Program-made: the position numbers and the translations under genes | Shown here: one piece after another, positions 9,213-17,464 of the stretch | Position numbering within the stretch: the first letter of the stretch is position 1 | Layout: each line of letters begins with the position of its first letter | Origin: Pirellulales bacterium | GTDB taxonomy: Bacteria > Planctomycetota > Planctomycetia > Pirellulales > JAEUIK01 | DNA: 64,000 nt | Assembly: GCA_019636335.1 (NCBI GenBank) | Contig: JAHBXR010000018.1 | Span: 62,001-126,000, forward strand | Direction: 5' to 3' | Notes under the pieces: generated by a model | The model's database searches: none | What the model was told of the DNA's origin: nothing | The model's input: the letters and a program-made list of their open reading frames with translations, nothing else

Positions 9213-10254
9213 GCGCCACGACGCCCAGTTGCTCGGCCAGTTTGGCAAGTTGCCCCCAGTTGCCGTCGTCGAGCGTGATGCCGGCGGCGAGGCGTTCTTG
9301 ACGCAGGCGGCGCTCGGGATCGCCGGGGAGTTGGATCTCGTTCACTCCATCGACCGTGGGGCAACTGCGCACGAAGGTCGTCAGTTCGGCGACCTCGCGT
9401 CGAAAGTGATCGACGCCGCTGATCTGGGCCGGGTCGATCAACTGCAGATAGACGCAGTTGCCGAGTTGATTGATCGGCTTCTCACGCGCGCAGACACCGC
9501 CCGAGAGTGCCCCGGCAAAGATCTCGATCATCAGCGCCAGGCCGAAGCCCTTGTAGGCCTGGTCGCCTCCCATCGGTCGGATCGTGCCGGGGGGATCGGC
9601 ATAGAGCGAGTGGGGATCGTTCGTCGGCCGACCCGTCGAGTCGAGCAGCCAGCCATCGGGACAAAGTTGCCCGCCGATACGCCGCACGCGGACCTTGCCT
9701 TCGGCCGTAGCGCTGGTGCCGATATCGAGTACCAGGGGACCATCGGCGTGCGGGACACCGATGGCGAGTGGATTGGTGCCCAAGCGTGGCGCCGTGCCGC
9801 CGACCGGCGCCACGCGCCGCGCGGTGCCGTGGGTATTGACCATCATCAGCGAGACGAGCTCTGCCTCGGCGGCCTGTTCGCAGTATTCACCGAGTCGCCC
9901 CACGTGGGCACACTGGATCAACGTGCCGATAGCCACGCCGCACGTTTTCGCCTTGGTGATCAATCGCTCGGTGAGCCGGCGCGCCTGCGTCTGGCCAAAG
10001 CCCCAGTTGCCGTCGGCGGCCAGGATCGAGGGAGTTTCATGAATGACGCGCAATTCGGCCCCCGGCGTGACTTCTCCCTTGCGCACGCCGTCGAGATAGA
10101 AGGGCACGCGCATCACGCCATGCGAATCGTGTCCGCGGAGGTTGGCCTCGACGAGACTCTCGGCCACAAGTAGAGCCTCGTCCGGACCCACGCCGCCGGA
10201 CTCGAGGAGCCGCTGCGAGAAGTCGATCAATTGCTGAGCGGGAATCGTAGGCAC
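9205..10254 (-). CDS. Ldh/YiaK-family (malate/L-lactate/ureidoglycolate-type) NAD(P)-dependent dehydrogenase
   Basis: 349 residues, the usual length of the type 2 malate/L-lactate dehydrogenase family (YlbC, YiaK, AllD, ComC). Seen: RGHDSHGVMRVP near residue 46 with the family's conserved catalytic His, a Gly-rich QAYKGFGLALM segment, and GVDHFRREVAEL toward the end. The family reduces 2-oxo acids with NAD(P)H; substrate cannot be assigned. The GTG at 10254 is chosen because AGGGAGAG precedes it and the alignment begins there; the ORF can be read up to an ATG at 10326. The last codons (AAG TAG) lie in a family A repeat. Confidence 0.85.
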   Translation of the reverse strand: MPTIPAQQLIDFSQRLLESGGVGPDEALLVAESLVEANLRGHDSHGVMRVPFYLDGVRKGEVTPGAELRVIHETPSILAADGNWGFGQTQARRLTERLITKAKTCGVAIGTLIQCAHVGRLGEYCEQAAEAELVSLMMVNTHGTARRVAPVGGTAPRLGTNPLAIGVPHADGPLVLDIGTSATAEGKVRVRRIGGQLCPDGWLLDSTGRPTNDPHSLYADPPGTIRPMGGDQAYKGFGLALMIEIFAGALSGGVCAREKPINQLGNCVYLQLIDPAQISGVDHFRREVAELTTFVRSCPTVDGVNEIQLPGDPERRLRQERLAAGITLDDGNWGQLAKLAEQLGVVAPK

Positions 10255-10452
10255 GGCAGCACTCTCCCTGAGCTGGGCGAATCGAAAATCCGGCGCCAGC
10301 ATTGGCAACCCGGCGAAGTGCGACAAACTAGCAGTCGCGAAAGGGCCGGTCCAGCATGGCGGTGGTCGGCGTTTCTCGTCGGTATCGAATTGAGCTGTCC
10401 CGGGAATCCCGGCTCATCGTAAAATCGACCCGACGGCGGTAGATCACGGACG

Positions 10453-11799
10453 ATGGACCAATCGCAAGACGAGATGGAAGTTCGCGGCAAACGAGTCACG
10501 GTGATGGGACTGGGGCGCCACGGCGGTGGTGTGGCCGTGGCGCGCTACCTGGCCGAGCGGGGGGCGATCGTCACCGTCACCGATCGGGCCGCTGCCGCTG
10601 CGCTGCGAGAATCGTTCGAGGCACTCTCGGGAGTGCCGCTCGCCGATGTTTTTGTCGGCGGGCATCGAGAGCGAGATTTTCGATCGGCCGAGATCGTCGT
10701 CGTCAACCCGGCCGTGCGGCCCGATCATCCGCTCGTGCTGTTGGCGGCCGATTCAGGCGCCGTGTTGACGAGCGAGATCGTGCTGTTTGCCGACGCCTGC
10801 CCGGGCAAGATCGTCGGTGTGACCGGCTCGAATGGCAAGTCGACCACCGCGGCGATGACGGCGGCGATCTTGCAGGCCGACAGTCGCCGCACGTGGCTGG
10901 GGGGCAACATCGGGGGCAGCCTGTTGGGCGAATTGCCTGCCATCACCACGGACGACTGGGTCGTGCTCGAATTGTCGAGCTTTCAGCTCGCACGCTGGCC
11001 CGACGAGGCGCGTTTTCCGGAGGTGGCAGTCGTTACGAACTGCACGCCGAACCACCTCGACTGGCATGAGAGCTTGGCGGACTACGTCCGAGCGAAGCAG
11101 CGCTTGCTGCACGGTCAGGGGCGCGGCTCGCTGGCGGTGCTCAACGACACTTGTCCGCAGGTCGCCACCTGGCATATGCACGTTCGTGGTCGGCAACTCG
11201 ATCTCGTTGGTGAGGCCGAGTTGCCGACCCTGGCGGTGCCCGGCAGGCACAACCGGCAGAACGCGCGGCTCGCGGCCACCGCCGCGCTAGGGATCGGTTG
11301 TGGCCGCGACGCGATCGAGCGCGGCTTGCGCGAATATCGTGGCTTGCCGCACCGGCTCGAGTTGGTGGCCGAAGTCGCGGGGCTGCGCTTCTACAACGAT
11401 AGCCAGGCGACGACGCCCGAGTCGGCCATCGCGGCGCTGCGCGCGTTCGAGGCGCCCGTCTGGCTGCTTGCCGGCGGTTACGACAAGGGGTGCGAGCTGG
11501 CGCCCCTGGCACAGGAAATCGCCCGGCGCGCGCGGGGCGCAGCGCTGTATGGCGCCGTGCGAAGCAAACTTCATGCGCTGATCGTGGAGGAGCGGCCCCA
11601 AGGCGAGTTTACTTCGCGCGAGACGCTCGCCGAGGGATTTGCCTGGTGTGTCGAGCGAGCACAGCCGGGAGAGGCGATCGTCCTTTCGCCGGCCTGCGCG
11701 AGCTTCGATCAGTTTCGCGATTACGCCGATCGGGCCGCATGCTTCCAACGGTTGGTGCGCGCGTTCGCGGAATGTCACACGGCCACGGCCACGCGCTGA
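10453..11799 (+). CDS. murD: UDP-N-acetylmuramoyl-L-alanine--D-glutamate ligase
   Basis: 448 residues, normal length. MurD adds D-Glu to UDP-MurNAc-L-Ala in cytoplasmic peptidoglycan precursor synthesis. Seen: N-terminal Rossmann GLGRHGGG (about residues 19-26), Mur-ligase P-loop GSNGKST (125-131), LELSSFQL (about 176-183), the NHLDWH segment, and C-terminal GGYDKG and SPACASFDQF motifs diagnostic of MurD. It is not part of a dcw cluster here; neighbours are unrelated. Intact peptidoglycan precursor genes fit the current view that planctomycetes make a cell wall. Confidence 0.95.
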   Translation: MDQSQDEMEVRGKRVTVMGLGRHGGGVAVARYLAERGAIVTVTDRAAAAALRESFEALSGVPLADVFVGGHRERDFRSAEIVVVNPAVRPDHPLVLLAADSGAVLTSEIVLFADACPGKIVGVTGSNGKSTTAAMTAAILQADSRRTWLGGNIGGSLLGELPAITTDDWVVLELSSFQLARWPDEARFPEVAVVTNCTPNHLDWHESLADYVRAKQRLLHGQGRGSLAVLNDTCPQVATWHMHVRGRQLDLVGEAELPTLAVPGRHNRQNARLAATAALGIGCGRDAIERGLREYRGLPHRLELVAEVAGLRFYNDSQATTPESAIAALRAFEAPVWLLAGGYDKGCELAPLAQEIARRARGAALYGAVRSKLHALIVEERPQGEFTSRETLAEGFAWCVERAQPGEAIVLSPACASFDQFRDYADRAACFQRLVRAFAECHTATATR

Positions 11800-12318
11800 C
11801 GTGCGCGCTGCTTGCCCTCACGCGCCAGAATCTCTTGCAAGAATTTTTTTCGCTCGATAGATTGAATCGCGTGGATGGCAATGCTTGCATTGCGATCGAC
11901 GGAGACCTCGGGGTCGACGGCTGTAAGGTTTCCTCGTGGGAAACTTGTTCGGCGCTGGGAGCCGTCGCCTCGAGGTTCTTTTATGCGCGTGGAGCAACGC
12001 GCATCGTATTCAAGGTGGCACCGCCTGTCGGCCTGCGCTGGTGCGAGAGCAACTCGGCCTCACCAGGCAGTTCGTCAAAGCTGCTGAGACAACCAAAAGC
12101 TCGGGCGGACAACCGGGGCCAGCTGCTCGCGCCCGCGAACCGGTGACGCGAGTTCTGCGTCGTACTTATGGAGTGTTCGCGGTCGCAATCGGTCCGCAGG
12201 GCCCCGGAATCGCACGGGGGAACGCGAGGCTCCTCACCTTGACGGCTGGCGGGGGCCGCCTTAACTTACGTAAACGTCCCGCCGGTACGGGGTTATCCCG
12301 AGCGGCGGGCGTGCCCTT
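11800..12318. other. Long intergenic region between murD and tRNA-Gln, no gene recognised
   Basis: About 520 bases without a credible ORF; the only longer frame is Arg/Gly/Ala-rich and shadow-like. It contains a T-run at about 11845-11851, a hairpin with AAGGTTTCC/GGGAAACTT arms near 11927-11948, and a perfect ATGCGCGT/ACGCGCAT hairpin near 11981-12002. It could hold the murD terminator, the tRNA promoter or a structured RNA. I tested it by eye for tmRNA and SRP RNA signatures and found none. Confidence 0.4.
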
Positions 12319-12389
12319 TCCCGGGTAGTGTAATGGTAGCACGACTGGCTCTGAACCAGTTAGTCGAGGTTCAAATCCTTGCCTGGGAG
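12319..12389 (+). tRNA. tRNA-Gln, anticodon CTG
   Basis: Cloverleaf by eye: acceptor TCCCGGG pairs with CCTGGGA (one G-T pair). The anticodon stem ACTGG/CCAGT encloses the loop CTCTGAA with anticodon CTG, reading CAG (Gln). The T-arm is CGAGG/CCTTG with loop TTCAAAT. Discriminator base is G at 12389. The 3' CCA is not encoded. The D-arm shows the expected GGTAGC. Confidence 0.93.
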
Positions 12390-12545
12390 CTTGTTACGTA
12401 AGGCGTTGCCAGCGACCAACGTCTGTCCTTGCGGTAGGCCCCTCGCACGCAGGATGTTTTCGCGACCGCCGCGCCGCTGGCGAACGGCGGCAGTAGGCCT
12501 GTCGGCGTTTCCCGCGTCGCGCGCCTCCCCTTCGAGCGAGACGCC

Positions 12546-14912
12546 ATGCCTGTGCTGCGCGCGTTTCCGACCCTCTCTGTGCTCGCGATGTCATGCTTTG
12601 TTCTCCCGCTGGCGAGGGCAGATGCGATGAAAATCGGTCCCGACTCGCGCTATGCCGCCGTGGCCGAGTCGCTTCGTAAAGTCATTCGGAGCGAGATTGC
12701 CGCGCATCAGATTCCCGGCTTTGCCATTGCGCTGGTCGATGGCGAGCACACCGTCTGGGCCGAAGGGTTCGGCCATGCCGATCTCGCCCGATCGCGTCCG
12801 GCCGGCGCCGACACGCTCTTCCGCGTGGGCTCCGTTTCAAAGGTGTTCACCGCGATGGCCGTGATGCAACTGGTCGAGGCGGGCAAGCTCGACCTCGACG
12901 CGCCCGTCACGAAGTACCTGCCCGACTTTCATCCACAGAATCCCTTCGACCAGCCGATCACGTTGCGGCAACTCATGTCGCATCGCAGCGGGCTGGTCCG
13001 CGAGCCACCGGTCGGCAGCTACTTCGATGCCAGCGAACCCTCGGTCGAGGAGGCGATCGCCAGTCTGAACGACACCGAGCTCGTCTACGAACCGACGAAA
13101 CGTACCAAGTACTCGAACGCGGGGGTGACGGTCGTGGGTCGCGTGGTCGAGGTCGTCTGTGGCCGCCCGCTCGACGAGTACGTGCGCGAGGAGATCCTGG
13201 CGCCGCTGGCGGCGCGCGATACGACATTTGCTCCCGGCGAGGCGTTGCGCCCGCGCATCGCCGAAGCGGCGATGTGGACCTACGACGGGCGCGTGTTTCC
13301 TGCGCCGACGTTCGAACTGGCGACCACGGCGGCAGGCAATCTCTATTCGACGGCGATCGATCAGGCGAGGTTTCTCGAGCTGTTTTTCGCCGGCGGCAGG
13401 GGAGGGGACCGCCAGGTGCTGCAAGCCGAGACGCTGCGACAGATGTGGCAGCCGCAGTTCCCCGACGCCGAGGGGCGTGGCGATTTCGGACTGGGCTTCG
13501 CGCTGGCGCGGTTCGAGGGGCACGAGCGCGTGCGGCATGGCGGCGCCGTGTACGGTTTTTCGACCGAGCTGACCGCGCTCACTGACGTGAAGCTTGGTGT
13601 CGCGGCGATGGCCTCGATGGACGTGTCGAATGCCATCGTGAATCGCATTGCCGACCATGCCCTGCGGCTGATGCTGGCCGTGCGCGAGGGTAAGCCGCTT
13701 CCCACGTGGGAGGCAACCGGTCCGATCCCGCCGGAACGCGCGAAACGCCTGGCCGGCTCTTTCCGCGGATCGAAGCAAGCGGTCGAGCTGTTCGAGCTCG
13801 CCGGCAAGCTTTACCTGTGGCACGGCAGTTCACGCGGCGAGTTGCGACAACGCGGCGACGGCAAGCTGGTGGTCGACGACCGCCACGAGCAGGGGACCGT
13901 GCTCGAACCGTTGGGCGAAGATCGACTGAAGATCGGCGACGAAACGCTTGCACGCGTGCAGACCGACGCTCCGCCATCGGCGCCGCCCGAGCGCTGGAAG
14001 GGGCTGATCGGCGAATACGGCCCCGATCACAACACGCTTTACGTTCTCGAGCGCAACGGCAAGCTGCACGCGCTGATCGAGTGGATCTTCTGCTACGAGC
14101 TCGAGGAGCTCGACGAGAACACGTTCGCCTTTCCGAACGAGGGTTTGTACCACGGCGAAAGGATCGTCTTCACGCGCGATGACGAGGGGCGCACGACGAG
14201 AGCCGTGGCCGCGGGGGTCGCGTTCGAGCGGCGCGAGACGGGGCCGCCGCCGGGCGAGACCTTCAAGGTCGAGCCGGTGGTTTCGGTCGAATCGCTCCGC
14301 CCCCAAGCAGCGGCTGCATCACCGCCACGCGAAGAGGGAGACTTTCTCGCCGCCGACCTGGTGGAGCTCGCCGGCCTGGATCCGACGATCAAGTACGACA
14401 TCCGCTACGCGACGACGAACAATTTTCTGGGGTCGGTGTTTTACCAGCAGGCCCGGGCGATGATGCAGCGTCCCGCGGCCGAGGCGCTTGTGCGAGCGAA
14501 CCAATCGCTCGCGCCGCTCGGTTATGGACTGCTGATTCACGACGCGTATCGCCCCTGGGCAGTGACGCGCATGTTCTGGGATGCGACGCCGGAAGCGATG
14601 CGGCATTTCGTCGCCAATCCGGCGAAGGGCTCGCGCCACAACCGTGGTTGCGCGGTCGACCTGACGCTTTACACTTTGGCCGATGGTCAACCGGTGGAGA
14701 TGGTCGGGGGTTACGACGAGTTCTCGATGCGCTCGTACCCGAGCTATCCCGGCGGCACCTCGCGGCAGCGCTGGCAGCGCGAGCTATTGCGCCGCGCGAT
14801 CGAAGCACAGGGCTTCAACGTCTACGAATTCGAGTGGTGGCACTTCGACTTTGGCGACTGGCAGCGTTATCCGATCTTGAACCAGCCCTTCGAGGAGATC
14901 CCGCGTTCTTAG
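12546..14912 (+). CDS. Fusion: serine beta-lactamase-like hydrolase + VanX-type D-Ala-D-Ala dipeptidase
   Basis: 788 residues with an N-terminal signal peptide (cleavage around residue 25). Residues ~40-390 are a class C beta-lactamase/DD-peptidase fold: SVSK (96-99) is the SxxK nucleophile motif and YSN (189-191) the second motif. Residues ~395-590 form a beta-rich domain like the C-terminal extensions of such hydrolases. Residues ~600-788 are a VanX/DdpX-type zinc D,D-dipeptidase: SRHNRGCAVD (about 696-705) gives the His and Asp ligands, and EWWH (about 763-766) the catalytic Glu and third ligand His. Both halves act on D-Ala-D-Ala chemistry, suggesting wall-peptide turnover or scavenging in the periplasm. 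The reading frame is uninterrupted. Confidence 0.88.
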   Translation: MPVLRAFPTLSVLAMSCFVLPLARADAMKIGPDSRYAAVAESLRKVIRSEIAAHQIPGFAIALVDGEHTVWAEGFGHADLARSRPAGADTLFRVGSVSKVFTAMAVMQLVEAGKLDLDAPVTKYLPDFHPQNPFDQPITLRQLMSHRSGLVREPPVGSYFDASEPSVEEAIASLNDTELVYEPTKRTKYSNAGVTVVGRVVEVVCGRPLDEYVREEILAPLAARDTTFAPGEALRPRIAEAAMWTYDGRVFPAPTFELATTAAGNLYSTAIDQARFLELFFAGGRGGDRQVLQAETLRQMWQPQFPDAEGRGDFGLGFALARFEGHERVRHGGAVYGFSTELTALTDVKLGVAAMASMDVSNAIVNRIADHALRLMLAVREGKPLPTWEATGPIPPERAKRLAGSFRGSKQAVELFELAGKLYLWHGSSRGELRQRGDGKLVVDDRHEQGTVLEPLGEDRLKIGDETLARVQTDAPPSAPPERWKGLIGEYGPDHNTLYVLERNGKLHALIEWIFCYELEELDENTFAFPNEGLYHGERIVFTRDDEGRTTRAVAAGVAFERRETGPPPGETFKVEPVVSVESLRPQAAAASPPREEGDFLAADLVELAGLDPTIKYDIRYATTNNFLGSVFYQQARAMMQRPAAEALVRANQSLAPLGYGLLIHDAYRPWAVTRMFWDATPEAMRHFVANPAKGSRHNRGCAVDLTLYTLADGQPVEMVGGYDEFSMRSYPSYPGGTSRQRWQRELLRRAIEAQGFNVYEFEWWHFDFGDWQRYPILNQPFEEIPRS

Positions 14913-14925
14913 TCCCTGCTTTTTT

Positions 14926-15184
14926 TAACGCAAAGACGCGAAGACGCAGAGAATTATTGCTGTCCGCGCGGCTAAAGAGCCTCGTTCAGGAATGATGCTA
15001 CCACGTTTTCCGGGCTTCCGTTGGGCGCCCTAGGATCATTGGCTGCGCGGAGCGGAGTAAGAGTTTGAGACCGATCTCACAGGAGCAGTCGATTTGTTTA
15101 CCACAACGGCACGACGACACGACGTAGGGTGCAAAGAGTCTCTCTCTCGCTGATCCTTGCGCCTTTGCGTCTCTGCGTTAAAAG
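14926..15184. repeat. Intergenic repeat island: inverted pair of GCAAAGACGC elements and an ACCACAACGGCACGACG element
   Basis: TTAACGCAAAGACGCGAAG at 14926-14944 (continuing to 14953) reappears in inverse orientation at 15157-15184 (CTTTGCGTCTCTGCGTTAA core), so the two bracket about 200 bases. A related copy lies at 18911-18946. Between them, 15098-15125 carries ACCACAACGGCACGACG, related to 17411-17430 and, inverted, to 30427-30450. The stretch 14913-15216 otherwise holds no gene. Confidence 0.65.
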
Positions 15185-15216
15185 ACTCTTCGTGTGAGCT
15201 TCTTTTGTTCGATAGC

Positions 15217-15255
15217 AAAAAAAAAATGCCCACTCGGTCGGAACCAAGTGGGCAT
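15217..15255 (-). terminator. Rho-independent terminator of the Tyr/Pro-rich protein gene
   Basis: Read on the minus strand: stem TGCCCACTT, loop of about 11 bases, stem AGTGGGCA, then a run of ten T (plus-strand A-run 15217-15226). It sits about 35 bases after the stop of the gene at 15291-15764. Confidence 0.85.
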
Positions 15256-15290
15256 TCGCGGAACTCTATTCTGTGACGAACTCGGCAGCG

Positions 15291-15764
15291 TCAGTTCGTG
15301 GCCGAGGGGTAGATCACCTTCGGCTTGCGGACTTCGACCGCGACTGGCGTGCTCGATTCGGTCTCTTCCGACTGCACGAGTGCCTGGTCGACGTACGGGT
15401 TGCGGATCCGCAGCGGTTCGACGCGGGCCGTGTTTTCGGTCTTGGCTACCGACGGTTTGTTTCGTTGGACGTGCGGATTGACGACCGTGAGGGGCTCGGG
15501 GGCGGAATACTCTGGCGTCAGCACACCGGGCGGATAGGCGTAAGGGCTCCAGCCGTAGGTCCGCGCCACGGGGTAGCTGTAGTAGACGGGCGGGTGCCGA
15601 GAAAAGTACGGGATGTAGTCCTGGCCGTAGATGCTGTATTGCAGGCCGGGATAGAAGCCAAAGCCGCCACAGGGCCAGCCGGCTTGCGATTCGCGCGGGA
15701 CGAAAGACAGGGCCGCCACGGCCAGCGTCAGGCAGAATAGAACACGCAGGGGGAGCGATCTCAT
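15291..15764 (-). CDS. Exported Tyr/Pro-rich protein of unknown function
   Basis: 157 residues with a Sec signal peptide (MRSLPLRVLF..., cleavage near SQAG). The mature N-terminal half is rich in Tyr, Pro and Gly (YPGLQYSIYGQDY-type sequence), and the C-terminal half is polar. The ATG at 15764 has AGAGGTC upstream and starts the signal peptide correctly; an upstream in-frame start at 15782 is less likely. It is similar in style to the exported protein at 601-861. A strong terminator follows. Function unknown. Confidence 0.8.
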   Translation of the reverse strand: MRSLPLRVLFCLTLAVAALSFVPRESQAGWPCGGFGFYPGLQYSIYGQDYIPYFSRHPPVYYSYPVARTYGWSPYAYPPGVLTPEYSAPEPLTVVNPHVQRNKPSVAKTENTARVEPLRIRNPYVDQALVQSEETESSTPVAVEVRKPKVIYPSATN

Positions 15765-15812
15765 CGCAGTGACCTCTAACAAGTGCAGGAGGGCCGTCGG
15801 TGGCTCGTGATT

Positions 15813-16127
15813 TCAGGCCCGGCGGGGTCGAAGTTCTCGGGCCAGTGATCCAGCGTAATTGCGCATCTGCCGGGTACAAGACCTAGGGGATTCTGCCGAC
15901 GAAACGGGGGTTTTCGGCTCATTTTCCGCTGGGGAATCGCGGGGGGCCGTTTCGGCATCTTCCGAATCCTCGAGCTCGGGCAGAGGATAGGGCTCGCTTG
16001 TCCCAGGCAAGGCGGGGAGCGTTTGCGAGATTTCGCCCAACTCCGCGGGGGCGATGCGCGGACCGCAACCCACCACGACCGCGAGCAGCACGGACAACAT
16101 TCCCCAAACGCGACCAGACGTTTTCAT
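15813..16127 (-). CDS. Small putative lipoprotein
   Basis: 104 residues. The N-terminus has a lipoprotein signal peptide ending in VVVGC (Cys 21 as lipidation site). The mature part is a Pro/Glu/Ser-rich, probably disordered chain with an Arg-rich end. GAGAGA precedes the ATG. No domain is recognised. It is co-directional with and just upstream of the gene at 15291 and may be co-transcribed with it. Confidence 0.6.
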   Translation of the reverse strand: MKTSGRVWGMLSVLLAVVVGCGPRIAPAELGEISQTLPALPGTSEPYPLPELEDSEDAETAPRDSPAENEPKTPVSSAESPRSCTRQMRNYAGSLARELRPRRA

Positions 16128-16214
16128 GCGCGAGTCTCTCTTTGAGCGTGGGCGGCAGTGCCGCGGATTCTAGCCTGATTGAACTCGTTCGACCTCGCGC
16201 GGACAATAGGTCTC

Positions 16215-17348
16215 ATGCCGGACGATGCCCCCGAGACGCTTACCGAGGAATTGAAAGCCGAAGCCGCGCGGCTGGGGTTTCAGATGGCGGGCGCCTGCCC
16301 GGCGGTCACGCCCGTGGGCATTTCGCGGTTGGGCGAATGGCTGACGGCGGGCTTCGCCGGCGAGATGCACTACATTGCCGAGCGCCGTGCGGCCTACGAA
16401 CATCCGCGGCACGTCCTCGACGGCGCGCGGAGCATCGTCGTGTTGGCGATGAACTATCGCCCGCCCGAGCCGGCCGCCATCGAACGCGGCGCGGGACGCG
16501 TGGCCCGTTACGCTCGAGGGCGTGACTATCACGATGTGATTCACGAGCGCTTGAAGCGACTGGCCGCCTGGCTGGTGGCGCGGCGGCCGGGGGCGCGGGT
16601 GCGGGGCGTGGTCGATTCGGCGCCCCTCATGGAGCGCGAGTTCGCCCAGTTGGCGGGGCTCGGCTGGATCGGCAAGAACACGCTCTTGCTCAACAAGCGG
16701 TTGGGAAGTTGGTTCTTTCTGGCGGCCTTGCTGACCGATCTCGAGTTGACTTATGACGACGCCCACGAGAAGGATCATTGCGGTACGTGCCGGGCGTGCC
16801 TCGATGCCTGTCCGACCGATGCGTTCGTCGATGCGTACCAGCTCGATGCGCGGCGCTGCATCAGTTATCTGACGATCGAGCTGCGTTCGCCTATTCCGGT
16901 GGAACTGCGCGAGGGAATCGGCGATTGGCTCTTCGGCTGCGACATCTGCCAGGAGGTTTGCCCCTGGAATCGCGAGGCGCCGCTGGCGGAAGAAGTAGAG
17001 TTTGCACCACTACCGTATCTGAATCCGGTTGATGCGGCGAAGCTGTTTGAACTGGACGAGGGGACATTTCGAGAGCGTTTTCGCCACTCGCCGTTGTGGC
17101 GTGCGAAGCGACGCGGACTGCTGCGCAACGCCGCGATCGTGCTGGGGAATTCCAAGAATGACGGCGCGATCCCAGTTCTCGTGCGCGGGTTGAATGATGA
17201 AGAGCCGCTCGTGCGCGCGGCCAGTGCCTGGGCATTAAGGCAATACACAGGCGAGGAAGCAATCGCGGCGCTGATAGCACGTCAGGCAATCGAAACGGAT
17301 GCAGACGTGCTCGCCGAGATACAGGGTGTCGTGCCTGCACCACCATAA
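16215..17348 (+). CDS. queG: Epoxyqueuosine reductase
   Basis: 377 residues. QueG performs the last step of queuosine synthesis in tRNA, reducing epoxyqueuosine with a cobalamin and two [4Fe-4S] clusters. Seen: the N-terminal family segment with YIAERRAAYEHPRHVLDGAR, the PLMEREFAQLAGLGWIGKNT substrate-domain motif, the first cluster ligands CGTCRACLDACP (about residue 194) and the second CDICQEVCPWN (about 245), and a HEAT-like C-terminus. The ATG at 16215 is preferred over an upstream TTG at 16179 because the family alignment begins just after it. Confidence 0.95.
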   Translation: MPDDAPETLTEELKAEAARLGFQMAGACPAVTPVGISRLGEWLTAGFAGEMHYIAERRAAYEHPRHVLDGARSIVVLAMNYRPPEPAAIERGAGRVARYARGRDYHDVIHERLKRLAAWLVARRPGARVRGVVDSAPLMEREFAQLAGLGWIGKNTLLLNKRLGSWFFLAALLTDLELTYDDAHEKDHCGTCRACLDACPTDAFVDAYQLDARRCISYLTIELRSPIPVELREGIGDWLFGCDICQEVCPWNREAPLAEEVEFAPLPYLNPVDAAKLFELDEGTFRERFRHSPLWRAKRRGLLRNAAIVLGNSKNDGAIPVLVRGLNDEEPLVRAASAWALRQYTGEEAIAALIARQAIETDADVLAEIQGVVPAPP

Positions 17349-17380
17349 GTGGGCGGGCAGGCGTGGTGTGGTCGCCGTCG

Positions 17381-17430
17381 TGGTTCATATTCGGATGGTT
17401 ACGGATTGATGAACCACAACGGCACGAAGA
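17381..17430. repeat. Short inverted GTCGTGGTTCAT / GAACCACAAC element
   Basis: CGTCGTGGTTCAT near 17381-17392 faces GAACCACAACGGCACGA at 17411-17427. The latter is shared with the repeat at 15098-15125. It lies in the gap between two convergent genes and may serve as a transcription end. Confidence 0.4.
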
Positions 17431-17464
17431 ATTTTAATCTTCTCGTCTCCGTTCGAGCCTTTTA

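Noticed and set aside
11800-12318. tmRNA or SRP RNA in the murD-tRNA gap
   Set aside because: No tag-peptide coding segment, tRNA-like ends or SRP tetraloop region could be found.
11936-12328. 130-codon ORF before the tRNA
   Set aside because: No ribosome binding site, shadow-like composition and overlap with the tRNA start.
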